Below are positions 8,071 to 13,903 of a DNA stretch of 19,603 nucleotides, piece after piece (position 1 is the first letter of the stretch; each line of letters opens with the position of its first letter). The stretch is from an uncultured Actinoplanes sp. (GTDB lineage Bacteria > Actinomycetota > Actinomycetes > Mycobacteriales > Micromonosporaceae): the NCBI RefSeq assembly GCF_934643405.1, contig NZ_CAKUCL010000130.1:1-19603 (forward strand), written 5' to 3'. The notes under the pieces are model-generated. The model saw only the letters and a program-made list of their open reading frames with translations. It was not told the DNA's origin and ran no database searches. The position numbers and the translations under genes were made by a program.

Positions 8071-8562
8071 CCCTCGAACAGCGGCCCCCCGGCACCGGCG
8101 AGAACCTCGGCGGCGAACCCGGCCGGCTCGTCCCGGGCCGCCAGCCAGCGTGCGGCCAGCCCCGGGTCGAACTCGCGCAGCAACCACTTGCCACCGCTGA
8201 CCCAGCGACCACCGGCGGCAAGCGCCACCCGGGCCGACTCGGTCCACAGCGCGGCCGCGATCACCTGGCGTTCCCCGGCGTCCGCCGCGGGCCAGCATCC
8301 GGTGGGTGCTGGGCCTGCGGATGGCCAGCTCCCGCTCGAGAAACCCGGCCAGCCCGGCGGGCGTGTGCACGAACAACTCGACCGGCCACCCGCGGAAGCG
8401 CCGGCTCTCGCGGTAGCCGGGCCCGGTCTCGCGTAGCACCACGATGTCCAGGTCGGATCCGGCCGTACGGTCCGGGCCGAGCACGCTGCCGGTCAGCATC
8501 GCCCAGGTGGCCTCGGGAAAGGTTGCTGTCACCAGATCCCGGGCGTCGGTCAACGGGTCCAT
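8058..8562 (-). pseudogene. Nucleotidyltransferase remnant (internal deletion and frameshift)
   Basis: Two pieces of one protein family lie head to tail in different frames. The N-terminal piece starts with the ATG at 8562 and has the nucleotidyltransferase motif G-S-x(10)-D-x-D (GSVLGPDRTAGSDLDIVV), followed by FVHTPAGLAGF and RRPSTHRML. It loses sense after about 8285. The C-terminal piece, in another frame from about 8280 to the TGA at 8058, reads VIAAALW, then GGKWLLRE and a final GGPLFEGYRA. I recognise these as the end of the same actinobacterial family. Intact members are about 240 residues as I remember them, while the two pieces total only about 160. So a middle section of roughly 80 residues appears to be missing as well as the frame. 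An assembly error cannot explain the lost section easily. The product is very probably non-functional. Confidence 0.7.
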
Positions 8563-8690
8563 GGCGCCATTCTGGCCGGTGGCCGTTATTTCGGTTGCCC
8601 CGTAACGGGTCGGCCCGGGAAAGTGTCCGCATGACGTCCTGACGGAGCGCCCTCGGTGTCCTTTCCCACCCCCTGTCTCCGGGAAGAGTC

Positions 8691-9771
8691 TTGCCTGCCA
8701 CCGTTACCGTCTTCGCGTCGCCGTCGTCCTGGATCGAGTCCGACGCTGTTGCTCAATGCCACCAGGTTGCCGCCCTCGACGGGATGCTGCACGTCGCCGG
8801 CATGCCGGATCTGCACCCGGGCAAGGGAGCGCCGATCGGCGCGGCGATGACCTCGACCGTGCTGTACCCGTTCCTCGTCGGCTCGGACATCGGCTGCGGG
8901 ATCGCCGTCTTCCCGATCCGGCTCAAGCGGGCCGATCCGGAGAAGCTCGCGGCGCGCTTCCCCGATCTCGACCGGCCGATCGACGACGACGATCCGGCGT
9001 GGGACGTGCACGACGGCGACGTCCCGGCCGGCCGGCTGGACAGCCTCGCCACCGTGGGCCGCGGCAATCACTTCGTCGAACTGGCCCGGGTCGACGAGGT
9101 CCATCGCGAAGGCCGGCCGGCCAGGGGCGACCTGGTTCTCATCGTCCACAGTGGCTCCCGGGGGCTGGGCGAGCGGATCCTGCGCGCGCACACCGACCAC
9201 CACGGCGCCGGCCCCGCGGCCGACCCGGGGCGATACCTCGCGGCGCACGACGACGCCGTCCGGTGGGGTTCGCTCAACCGCCGCCTGATGGCCGCCCGCG
9301 TCGCGCTCGCGCTGGGCGCCGAGCCGACCGAGCCGATCGTCGACGAGTGCCACAACCTGGTCGAGGTCCGCGATGGCGTCTACCTGCACCGCAAGGGCGC
9401 GGCCCGCGGCGACCACCGGGACGTGCTGATCGCCGGCACCCGCGGCACCCCGTCGTATCTGGTGGCGGCACACGCGGGGGCGGACGCCGGATACTCCGTG
9501 GCGCACGGCGCGGGCCGCAAGATGTCGCGCGCCGACGCCCTCAAACGCGGCAAGGCCAAACACACGGTCGAGGAATTACGCCGTACGCAAGTGGGGTCCC
9601 TGGTCGTCTGCGGCGATCGGCAGCTGCTGTTCGAGGAGGCGCCCACGGCGTACAAACGCATCGAGCAGGGTGATCGGTGACCTGGTCGGCCACGGCCTGG
9701 CGACGCCGGTGGCGAGGACGGTCCCGCTGGTCACGTACAAGACCGCCGACGTCAAGCGACGGCGGTCGTGA
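8691..9771 (+). pseudogene. rtcB: RtcB-type RNA ligase (RtcB2, release-factor-H-coupled) with C-terminal frameshift
   Basis: This is an RtcB-fold RNA ligase of the short class found with peptide release factor H. From the TTG at 8691 it shows MPDLHPGKGAPIGAA, the metal-binding GSDIGCGIAVF, GRGNHFVELA, VHSGSRGLGE, CHNLVEV with LHRKGAARG, and AHGAGRKMSR with the guanylylation histidine. The open frame stops at 9678-9680 after YKRIEQ. If one G is removed from the GGG at 9668-9670, the reading continues as VIGDLVGHGLATPV and VPLVTYKTAD to a TGA at 9769-9771, which is how the family normally ends. In characterised RtcB enzymes a lysine at the very C terminus contacts GMP, and the frameshift would remove it. 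The start is supported by the family N terminus (VTVFASPSSWIE) and GGGAAGAG just upstream. A sequencing error in the GGG run is an alternative. Confidence 0.8.
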
Positions 9772-9924
9772 ACCTGCTGCCGTCCGCCGTGCGGCTGCTG
9801 CGCGACCGGTTGGCGGGCTACGACGACCAGGAGGGCCGCGCCAGGATGCGGCCCGCCGGAGCCTCTGCACCACCGGCTGGTGCGGGGCGATCCGCGGCGC
9901 ACCTACCGGCGTCGAGGGAACTAA
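9768..9924 (+). pseudogene. prfH: Possible C-terminal remnant of peptide release factor H
   Basis: Directly after the restored end of rtcB (GTG and TGA overlap as GTGA at 9768-9771), one frame reads AVRLLRDRLAGYDDQEGRAR. From about 9856 the next frame reads PLHHRLVRGDPRRTYRRRG up to a TAA at 9922-9924. The second piece resembles what I recall as the PrfH ending, H-x-L-x-RG-(N/D)-P-x-R-x-(F/Y). PrfH is the usual neighbour of this RtcB class. The GGQ catalytic domain and everything else in the protein are missing, so at most about 50 residues survive, in two frames. The match is short and from memory, so the call is tentative. The remnant ends on the stop codon of the convergent serine protease. 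Confidence 0.45.
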
Positions 9925-10916
9925 GCGCGATGTCTGCTCGCACGGCGCCGGCGGCTCGACCGGCGGGCCATGATGAGCACCGGGATCGCCACGACGGCCA
10001 CGCCCGGGACGGCGGCCCAGGCCACCGGCGGCAACCCGCTGGTCGACGACTGCGGCGTGGTGAGCGTGAGCGAGGCGCCCGGCGAGGACGACCGCGGCGA
10101 GGCGGCGGGCGCGGACGAAGGGGACGGCGGCGGCGCCAGGTCCTTCTGGATCACCGACTGGATCCACGACGCGATCGCGTCCACCCGGGCCCCGGTGTCG
10201 GGTCCCAGGTGCGGGCAGGTCGGGCCGTGGCTGACCACGGCCACCACCACGGCCTTCCCGCCGGAACCCTCGGTGAAGTACGGCCCGCCGGAGTCGTGCG
10301 CGCAGGCGCTGGTGTCGGCGCGCGGCGACGACCCGGCGATGCCCATGGTCAGCTTGCCCAGCGACGTGATCTTGAACTTGCCGGTCTGGGCCCGTTTCGT
10401 CAGGCTTTTCTCGCTGCCGTTGGTCTGGCCGAAGCCGACCAGCCGCAGTTTCGTGCCTACCTTCGGCGCGGTCCGGTTCAGCTGCAGCGGCGTGATGCCG
10501 GTGATCGCCTTGTCCAGCCGGGCCAGGGCCACGTCGGCCTTGGGATGCTGGCGCACCTCGACGACCGTCGCCAGGAAACCGTCGGTGCCCTTGGTGTCGG
10601 ACCGGCCCACCGTGGCGAGTGACTGTTTCGCAACCGTGTGCGAAACGTGTTTGTTGTGGACATCCCGGTAGCAATGGCCGGCGGTCAGCACCCAATGCGG
10701 CGAGATGAGCCCGCCGGAACAGGAACTGTTCCGGGTGCCCCCGCTCGCGGTCGGAATACCGTTGTCGATCAATTTGACCGCGAACGGGTACGCACCGTCG
10801 GCAACATCGTCACCGTGGGCGATGGCCTGGGCCGGGGCTCCGGTCGCGGCCACCAGGGATCCGATTCCGATCACGGCCGCCGTCAGCGCTGTCGCCATCC
10901 TCGCCACGCATTTCAT
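9921..10916 (-). CDS. Secreted, membrane-anchored S1-family (trypsin-like) serine protease
   Basis: This is a 331-residue precursor. Residues 1-31 form a signal peptide (MKCVARM, a hydrophobic core, then GAPAQA). The S1 domain (about 38-255) carries the triad in TAGHC (H81), ADVALARLD (D128) and CAHDSGGP (S209). After it come a Pro/Ser/Ala linker (about 260-297), a hydrophobic span (about 298-316) and a tail of arginines, so the enzyme is probably displayed outside the cell and held by a C-terminal anchor. The residue before the DSGGP motif is histidine, where classical trypsins have the oxyanion glycine, and the S1-pocket position reads serine rather than the aspartate of trypsin. Substrate preference is therefore open. 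The ATG at 10916 gives the best signal peptide; an upstream ATG would add 12 residues. No clear ribosome binding site is visible. Confidence 0.9.
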   Translation of the reverse strand: MKCVARMATALTAAVIGIGSLVAATGAPAQAIAHGDDVADGAYPFAVKLIDNGIPTASGGTRNSSCSGGLISPHWVLTAGHCYRDVHNKHVSHTVAKQSLATVGRSDTKGTDGFLATVVEVRQHPKADVALARLDKAITGITPLQLNRTAPKVGTKLRLVGFGQTNGSEKSLTKRAQTGKFKITSLGKLTMGIAGSSPRADTSACAHDSGGPYFTEGSGGKAVVVAVVSHGPTCPHLGPDTGARVDAIASWIQSVIQKDLAPPPSPSSAPAASPRSSSPGASLTLTTPQSSTSGLPPVAWAAVPGVAVVAIPVLIMARRSSRRRRASRHRA

Positions 10917-11034
10917 CGAATCGGAAGGATAGGCACCGGCATTGTTCATCCACCAGGCCATTCGCTGGCCAATTCGCCGCGTCCGGTCACCCGCCGTGTC
11001 CGGGCGACCGCATTCGCCGGGGTACGGTGACCGG

Positions 11035-11508
11035 GTGATCGAGCTGCGGGCCGCATGCGCCGGGGATGCCGAACAGGTCGCCGCCATCTGGCAGCAGGGC
11101 TGGCGGGACGGCCACCTCGGCAACGTCCCGGACGTGCTGGTCGAGGCCCGCACCCCGCGAACGTTCCGCGCCCGCGCCGCGCAGCGCGTGCCCGACACGA
11201 CCGTCGCGGTGGCCGGCGGCGAGGTGGCCGGTTTCGTGATGGTCGTCGGCGACGAGGTCGAGCAGGTGTACGTCGCCGCCGCCCATCGGGGCAGCGGCGT
11301 GGCCGCCACGCTGCTCGCCGAGGCCGAGCGTCAGGTGGCCGCGGGCGGGCACCGGCAGGCCTGGCTGGCCGTGGTGCCCGGCAACGCGCGGGCGCGCCGC
11401 TTCTACGAACGCAGCGGCTGGACCGACGACGGCCCGTTCGACTACGAGGCCGCCCACGCCGGCGGGGTCATCCCGGTGCCCTGCCGCCGGTACGTCAAGA
11501 AGGTCTAG
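11035..11508 (+). CDS. GNAT-family N-acetyltransferase
   Basis: This 157-residue protein has the complete GNAT fold in outline: a start IELRAACAGDAEQVAAIWQQ typical of acetyltransferases, a central beta strand VEQVYVAAAHRGSGVAATLL carrying the acetyl-CoA pyrophosphate-binding motif R-G-x-G-V-A, and a late NARARRFYERSGW. The acceptor substrate cannot be read from sequence. The GTG at 11035 is chosen because the family domain begins at the next residue. An ATG at 10942 would add 31 residues unlike a GNAT start and would run through the upstream region of the divergent protease gene. The stop TAG overlaps the stop of the convergent STAS gene in a shared CTAG. Confidence 0.87.
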   Translation: MIELRAACAGDAEQVAAIWQQGWRDGHLGNVPDVLVEARTPRTFRARAAQRVPDTTVAVAGGEVAGFVMVVGDEVEQVYVAAAHRGSGVAATLLAEAERQVAAGGHRQAWLAVVPGNARARRFYERSGWTDDGPFDYEAAHAGGVIPVPCRRYVKKV

Positions 11509-11816
11509 CTCGCCACCAGGGTGCCGTCCAGGTTCGCGATCTGCAGGACCATCCGGATCATCGGCCCCGGCTCGTGCAGCATCAGCGTCATGCCGCGGGC
11601 GGCGGCCGCCCGCTGCGCGGCCACCAGCATGCCGATGCCGCTGGAGTCGAGGAACGTCACGGCCTGCATGTCGATGGCGATGCGCGTGTGCTCGCCGGCC
11701 TCGATGGCCTGCTTGAGCAACTCCCGCAGCACGACGATGCTCTCCATGTCGAGATCGCCCTGCGGCATCACGGCCAGGGCATCACCGTCCCGCCCCACCG
11801 TGCACTCGAACGCCAT
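11505..11816 (-). CDS. STAS-domain anti-anti-sigma factor (RsbV/SpoIIAA type)
   Basis: This 103-residue single STAS domain has the phosphorylation loop TFLDSSGIGML intact. Its serine, S58, is at the same position as in SpoIIAA. Proteins of this kind bind a kinase-type anti-sigma factor when unphosphorylated and so release a stress sigma factor. No anti-sigma kinase (RsbW-like) or PP2C phosphatase lies in the window, so the partners must be elsewhere. The ATG at 11816 follows AAGGAGAGG at a good distance (11822-11830). A GTTT-N15-GGGAAT element lies 31 bases before the start and overlaps the end of the ChaB gene, so the gene probably has its own stress promoter although ChaB lies just upstream in the same direction. 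Confidence 0.92.
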   Translation of the reverse strand: MAFECTVGRDGDALAVMPQGDLDMESIVVLRELLKQAIEAGEHTRIAIDMQAVTFLDSSGIGMLVAAQRAAAARGMTLMLHEPGPMIRMVLQIANLDGTLVAS

Positions 11817-11847
11817 GGTGCCCTCTCCTTCGTAAGTGGCGGGCACC

Positions 11848-11872
11848 ATTCCCCCTCGGCGGCGCGCCAAAC
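11848..11872 (-). promoter_or_regulatory. Stress-sigma-type promoter of the STAS gene
   Basis: Reading leftward, GTTT (11872-11869) is followed by 15 bases and GGGAAT (11853-11848). The form GTTT-N15-GGGTAT is the consensus of SigB/SigF-like sigma factors of actinobacteria; here the -10 has A in place of T. The distance to the ATG (31 bases) matches the distances at the ChaB, hemerythrin and catalase genes. Confidence 0.6.
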
Positions 11873-11875
11873 CTG

Positions 11876-12274
11876 CTATTTGGCGCGAGCCTTGCGGGTG
11901 GCGCGCGCGTTCGCCTTCTGGATCGCCTCGACCAGCTCACCCTTCTTCATTTTCGTACGGCCGCTGATGTCGAGTTTCTTGGCCAGGTCCAGCAGGTGCT
12001 GCTTGCTCGCGTTCGCGTCCACGCCGCCGGCGGTCTTCGCCTTCGTGCCCCGCCCGCCGGCCGCCTTGGCGTCGCTGGGGCCCTTGCGGTCCTTGGGTTC
12101 CCAGTGGTCACCGACCTTCTCGAACGAGTGCTTCACGGCGGACAGCGCGGTGCGGTGCGCCCGCTCCCCCTCGCCGTACTCCTTGACGGCGGAGTCGTGC
12201 GCCTTGATGTACGTGTCCTGGGCCTTCTTGGGCGACCGCTTCAGCGTGCCCGGCATGTCCTTGCGCGCCGGCAT
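11876..12274 (-). CDS. chaB: ChaB-domain protein with Rho-N/SAP-like C-terminal domain
   Basis: This is a 132-residue, very basic protein. Residues 1-60 match the ChaB family (MPGTLKRSP, AQDTYIKAHDSAVKEYG, RTALSAVKHSFEKVGDHW). A Gly/Ala/Lys linker follows. Residues about 88-132 form a small helical Rho-N/SAP-like domain (KQHLLDLAKKLDISGRTKM, then KGELVEAIQKA) that ends in a run of Arg, Ala and Lys. Rho-N and SAP-type domains bind nucleic acids. ChaB was named as a putative regulator of cation transport ChaA in E. coli, but the role of actinobacterial copies is not known to me. The ATG at 12274 is preceded by GAGGAGG. The gene is divergent from the sigma factor and shares its intergenic region, with a stress-type promoter 34 bases before the start. 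Confidence 0.85.
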   Translation of the reverse strand: MPARKDMPGTLKRSPKKAQDTYIKAHDSAVKEYGEGERAHRTALSAVKHSFEKVGDHWEPKDRKGPSDAKAAGGRGTKAKTAGGVDANASKQHLLDLAKKLDISGRTKMKKGELVEAIQKANARATRKARAK

Positions 12275-12308
12275 GGCGACCTCCTCGCAGACGGATCTAC
12301 GACCGGAA

Positions 12309-12333
12309 ATGCCCCGAGTCGATCGAGCCAAAC
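12309..12333 (-). promoter_or_regulatory. Stress-sigma-type promoter of the ChaB gene
   Basis: Reading leftward, GTTT (12333-12330), 15 bases, then GGGCAT (12314-12309). The leader to the ATG at 12274 is of ordinary length and contains GAGGAGG. The -10 differs from GGGTAT only by C for T, exactly as in the mirror-image element on the other strand at 12336-12360. Confidence 0.6.
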
Positions 12334-12335
12334 AC

Positions 12336-12360
12336 GTTTGCGCGGGGCACCGCCGGGCAT
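12336..12360 (+). promoter_or_regulatory. Stress-sigma-type element before the sigma gene
   Basis: GTTT (12336-12339), 15 bases, then GGGCAT (12355-12360). The -35 boxes of this and the ChaB promoter are two bases apart (AAAC-AC-GTTT). Unlike the other copies, the -10 ends only 11 bases before the GTG start and abuts the ribosome binding site. A transcript from it would be almost leaderless, or would serve the ATG at 12417 instead. It is therefore less certain as a promoter than the ChaB-facing copy. Confidence 0.45.
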
Positions 12361-12369
12361 GGAGAGAGG
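12361..12369 (+). promoter_or_regulatory. Ribosome binding site deciding the sigma-factor start
   Basis: GGAGAGAGG lies directly before the GTG at 12372 and is the only strong Shine-Dalgarno sequence near the start of this gene. It favours the GTG over the in-frame ATG at 12417. It conflicts with transcription starting from the GGGCAT just upstream, because such a transcript would begin inside it. Confidence 0.6.
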
Positions 12370-12371
12370 TC

Positions 12372-13460
12372 GTGACCCATACCGGCAGCGGCTACGAGGA
12401 CTACGACGCCGCCGCGATGCGGTATCACGAGCGGCTCATCGGAACCATCGGTCCCGCGCGCGAGCTGTTACGCGACGACTTCACCCGCGAGTGCCTGCCC
12501 TTCGCCGGGCGCCTCGCCCACCGGTACCGCGGACGCGGCGAACCGGCCGACGATCTCGAACAGGTGGCCCGGCTGGCCATGCTCAAGGCCATCGACGGGT
12601 TCGACCCGCAGCGCGGTTCCTTCACGGCGTACGCGGTCGTCACGGTCTCCGGGGAGCTCAAGCGGCACTTCCGGGACCGCACCTGGGGCATGCACGTCAC
12701 CCGCCGGATGCAGGACCTCGGCCTGGCCGTCCGCCACGCCCGCGCGGCGATGACCGCCGATCTGGCCCGCACGCCGACCACCAGCGAGATCGCCGAGAAC
12801 CTGCACGAGCCGGCCGCCGAGGTGGCGGAGGCGATCGCCGCCACCACCGGCTACTCGCCGGCCTCGCTGAACGCGCCTGCCGCCGGCGCGGACGGCGCCG
12901 AGCTGGGCGACCTGCTGGGCGCGCTCGACGACGACCTGGAGATGGTCGACAACCGGGTCACCATGGCCGTCCTGCTGCGTCACCTGAGCCCGCGCGAGCA
13001 GCGGATGCTGGCCCTGCGCTTCCACGGCAACCGCAGCCAGGTGGAGATCGCCGACGAGCTGGGCATCTCGCAGATGCACGTGTCCCGGCTGCTGCGCGCC
13101 ACGCTGGCCCGGTTGCGCGAGGCCCTGATGACCGACCTCAGGCCGCGCCGCGACGAGCCGCGCCTGCGGGTGCGCGCGGACCGGACCACCGGCCCGGTCG
13201 TGGTGACCGTCGCCGGCGAGATCGATCGCGACAACGCCGAGCAGCTGCGCACCGCCCTGCACCGGACGGTCTCCCACGACGATGTGGTGGTCGACCTGGC
13301 CGGCGTGGCGCTGGTGGACGCGGCCGGCGTGGCGGTGCTGCACGACGCCGCCCGGGTCGCCGCGGTCGGCGGCCACGACCTGACGCTCGCCCACGCCCGG
13401 CCCTGGGTCGTCCGCGTCCTGACCGCCACCGGGCTGTCCCGCCTGCTAAGCGACGACTAG
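12372..13460 (+). CDS. SigB/F/G-type RNA polymerase sigma factor fused to a STAS domain
   Basis: This is a 362-residue protein. Residues about 35-110 are sigma region 2 (DDLEQVARLAMLKAIDGFDP, then FTAYAVVTVSGELKRHFRD). About 115-165 are region 3 (TPTTSEIAENL). About 203-252 are region 4 with LSPREQRMLALRF and the helix-turn-helix QVEIADELGISQMHVSRLL. This is the stress/sporulation SigB/SigF/SigG group, normally about 260 residues long. The remaining 265-362 form a STAS domain (VVVTVAGEIDRDNAEQLRTA, then VVVDLAGVALVDAAGVAVL), a module that in separate proteins antagonises anti-sigma factors. In its loop DAAG the phosphorylated serine of RsbV proteins is alanine (A317). The GTG start has a strong ribosome binding site. 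The gene is divergent from ChaB, and its stop overlaps that of the convergent gene at 13446 by 15 bases. Confidence 0.9.
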   Translation: MTHTGSGYEDYDAAAMRYHERLIGTIGPARELLRDDFTRECLPFAGRLAHRYRGRGEPADDLEQVARLAMLKAIDGFDPQRGSFTAYAVVTVSGELKRHFRDRTWGMHVTRRMQDLGLAVRHARAAMTADLARTPTTSEIAENLHEPAAEVAEAIAATTGYSPASLNAPAAGADGAELGDLLGALDDDLEMVDNRVTMAVLLRHLSPREQRMLALRFHGNRSQVEIADELGISQMHVSRLLRATLARLREALMTDLRPRRDEPRLRVRADRTTGPVVVTVAGEIDRDNAEQLRTALHRTVSHDDVVVDLAGVALVDAAGVAVLHDAARVAAVGGHDLTLAHARPWVVRVLTATGLSRLLSDD

Positions 13461-13901
13461 CGCCTGGGGCGCGGCCTGCTTCATCCGGCCGCGCAGCCAG
13501 GCCAGCTCGATCGTGGTCGCGGTGGCGCTCTGCTGGACGAACGCGGCCAGCTCGTCGTCGCGGATGCCCTGGGCGGCCTGACCGACCACGGTCCAGCAGA
13601 TGTCGCACTCGGCGGTCATCAGATATAGGTCCTGCAGGTCGCGCAGCAACGCCAGCCCACCCTCGCGCGGGCCCTGGAACAGCTCCGAATGCAGCCTGTC
13701 CGGCTCGTCCGGCGCCTCCTCGGAGTAACGCTCGACGAACGGGCCGAGCAGGCGGGCCCGCTCGTCGCAGTGCCGCGCCTGCTGCTCGCACAGGTGGGCG
13801 ATGTCCGCCTCGTCGGCGTGCGCGGCGCCCACCTCGCGGAAGGCGCCGGCGAGTGTCATCTGAGCGCGGTGCAGGAGACCGAGATAGTGCGCCAGCTGCA
13901 T
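13446..13901 (-). CDS. Four-helix (ferritin-like) protein of unknown function
   Basis: This 151-residue protein is predicted by eye to be almost wholly helical, with four amphipathic helices (about 1-27, 32-60, 80-110 and 115-143). This resembles a ferritin-like or hemerythrin-like bundle. Helix 2 has CEQQARHCDER and helix 3 has LMTAECDICW, which gives three cysteines, a histidine and several acids, but I cannot line these up with the ferritin E-x-x-H pattern. I do not recognise a named family with confidence. It is the last gene of the hemerythrin/molybdoenzyme operon: its ATG lies two bases after the oxidoreductase stop, behind GGAGG. An accessory, redox or metal-handling role beside the molybdoenzyme is inference from position. 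Confidence 0.75.
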   Translation of the reverse strand: MQLAHYLGLLHRAQMTLAGAFREVGAAHADEADIAHLCEQQARHCDERARLLGPFVERYSEEAPDEPDRLHSELFQGPREGGLALLRDLQDLYLMTAECDICWTVVGQAAQGIRDDELAAFVQQSATATTIELAWLRGRMKQAAPQALVVA

Positions 13902-13903
13902 GA

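Noticed and set aside
8563..8690. A short inverted repeat CCCGT-A-ACGGG upstream of rtcB as terminator or operator
   Set aside because: The five-base arms with a one-base centre cannot form a stable hairpin, and no T-run follows.
10942..11034. An upstream ATG start for the GNAT gene
   Set aside because: The added 31 residues do not look like an acetyltransferase, and the family domain starts at the GTG at 11035.
11055..12371. A long N-terminal extension of the sigma factor in the same frame
   Set aside because: It would read antisense through the STAS and ChaB genes and has no sigma-like sequence. A GTG with a strong ribosome binding site lies at 12372.
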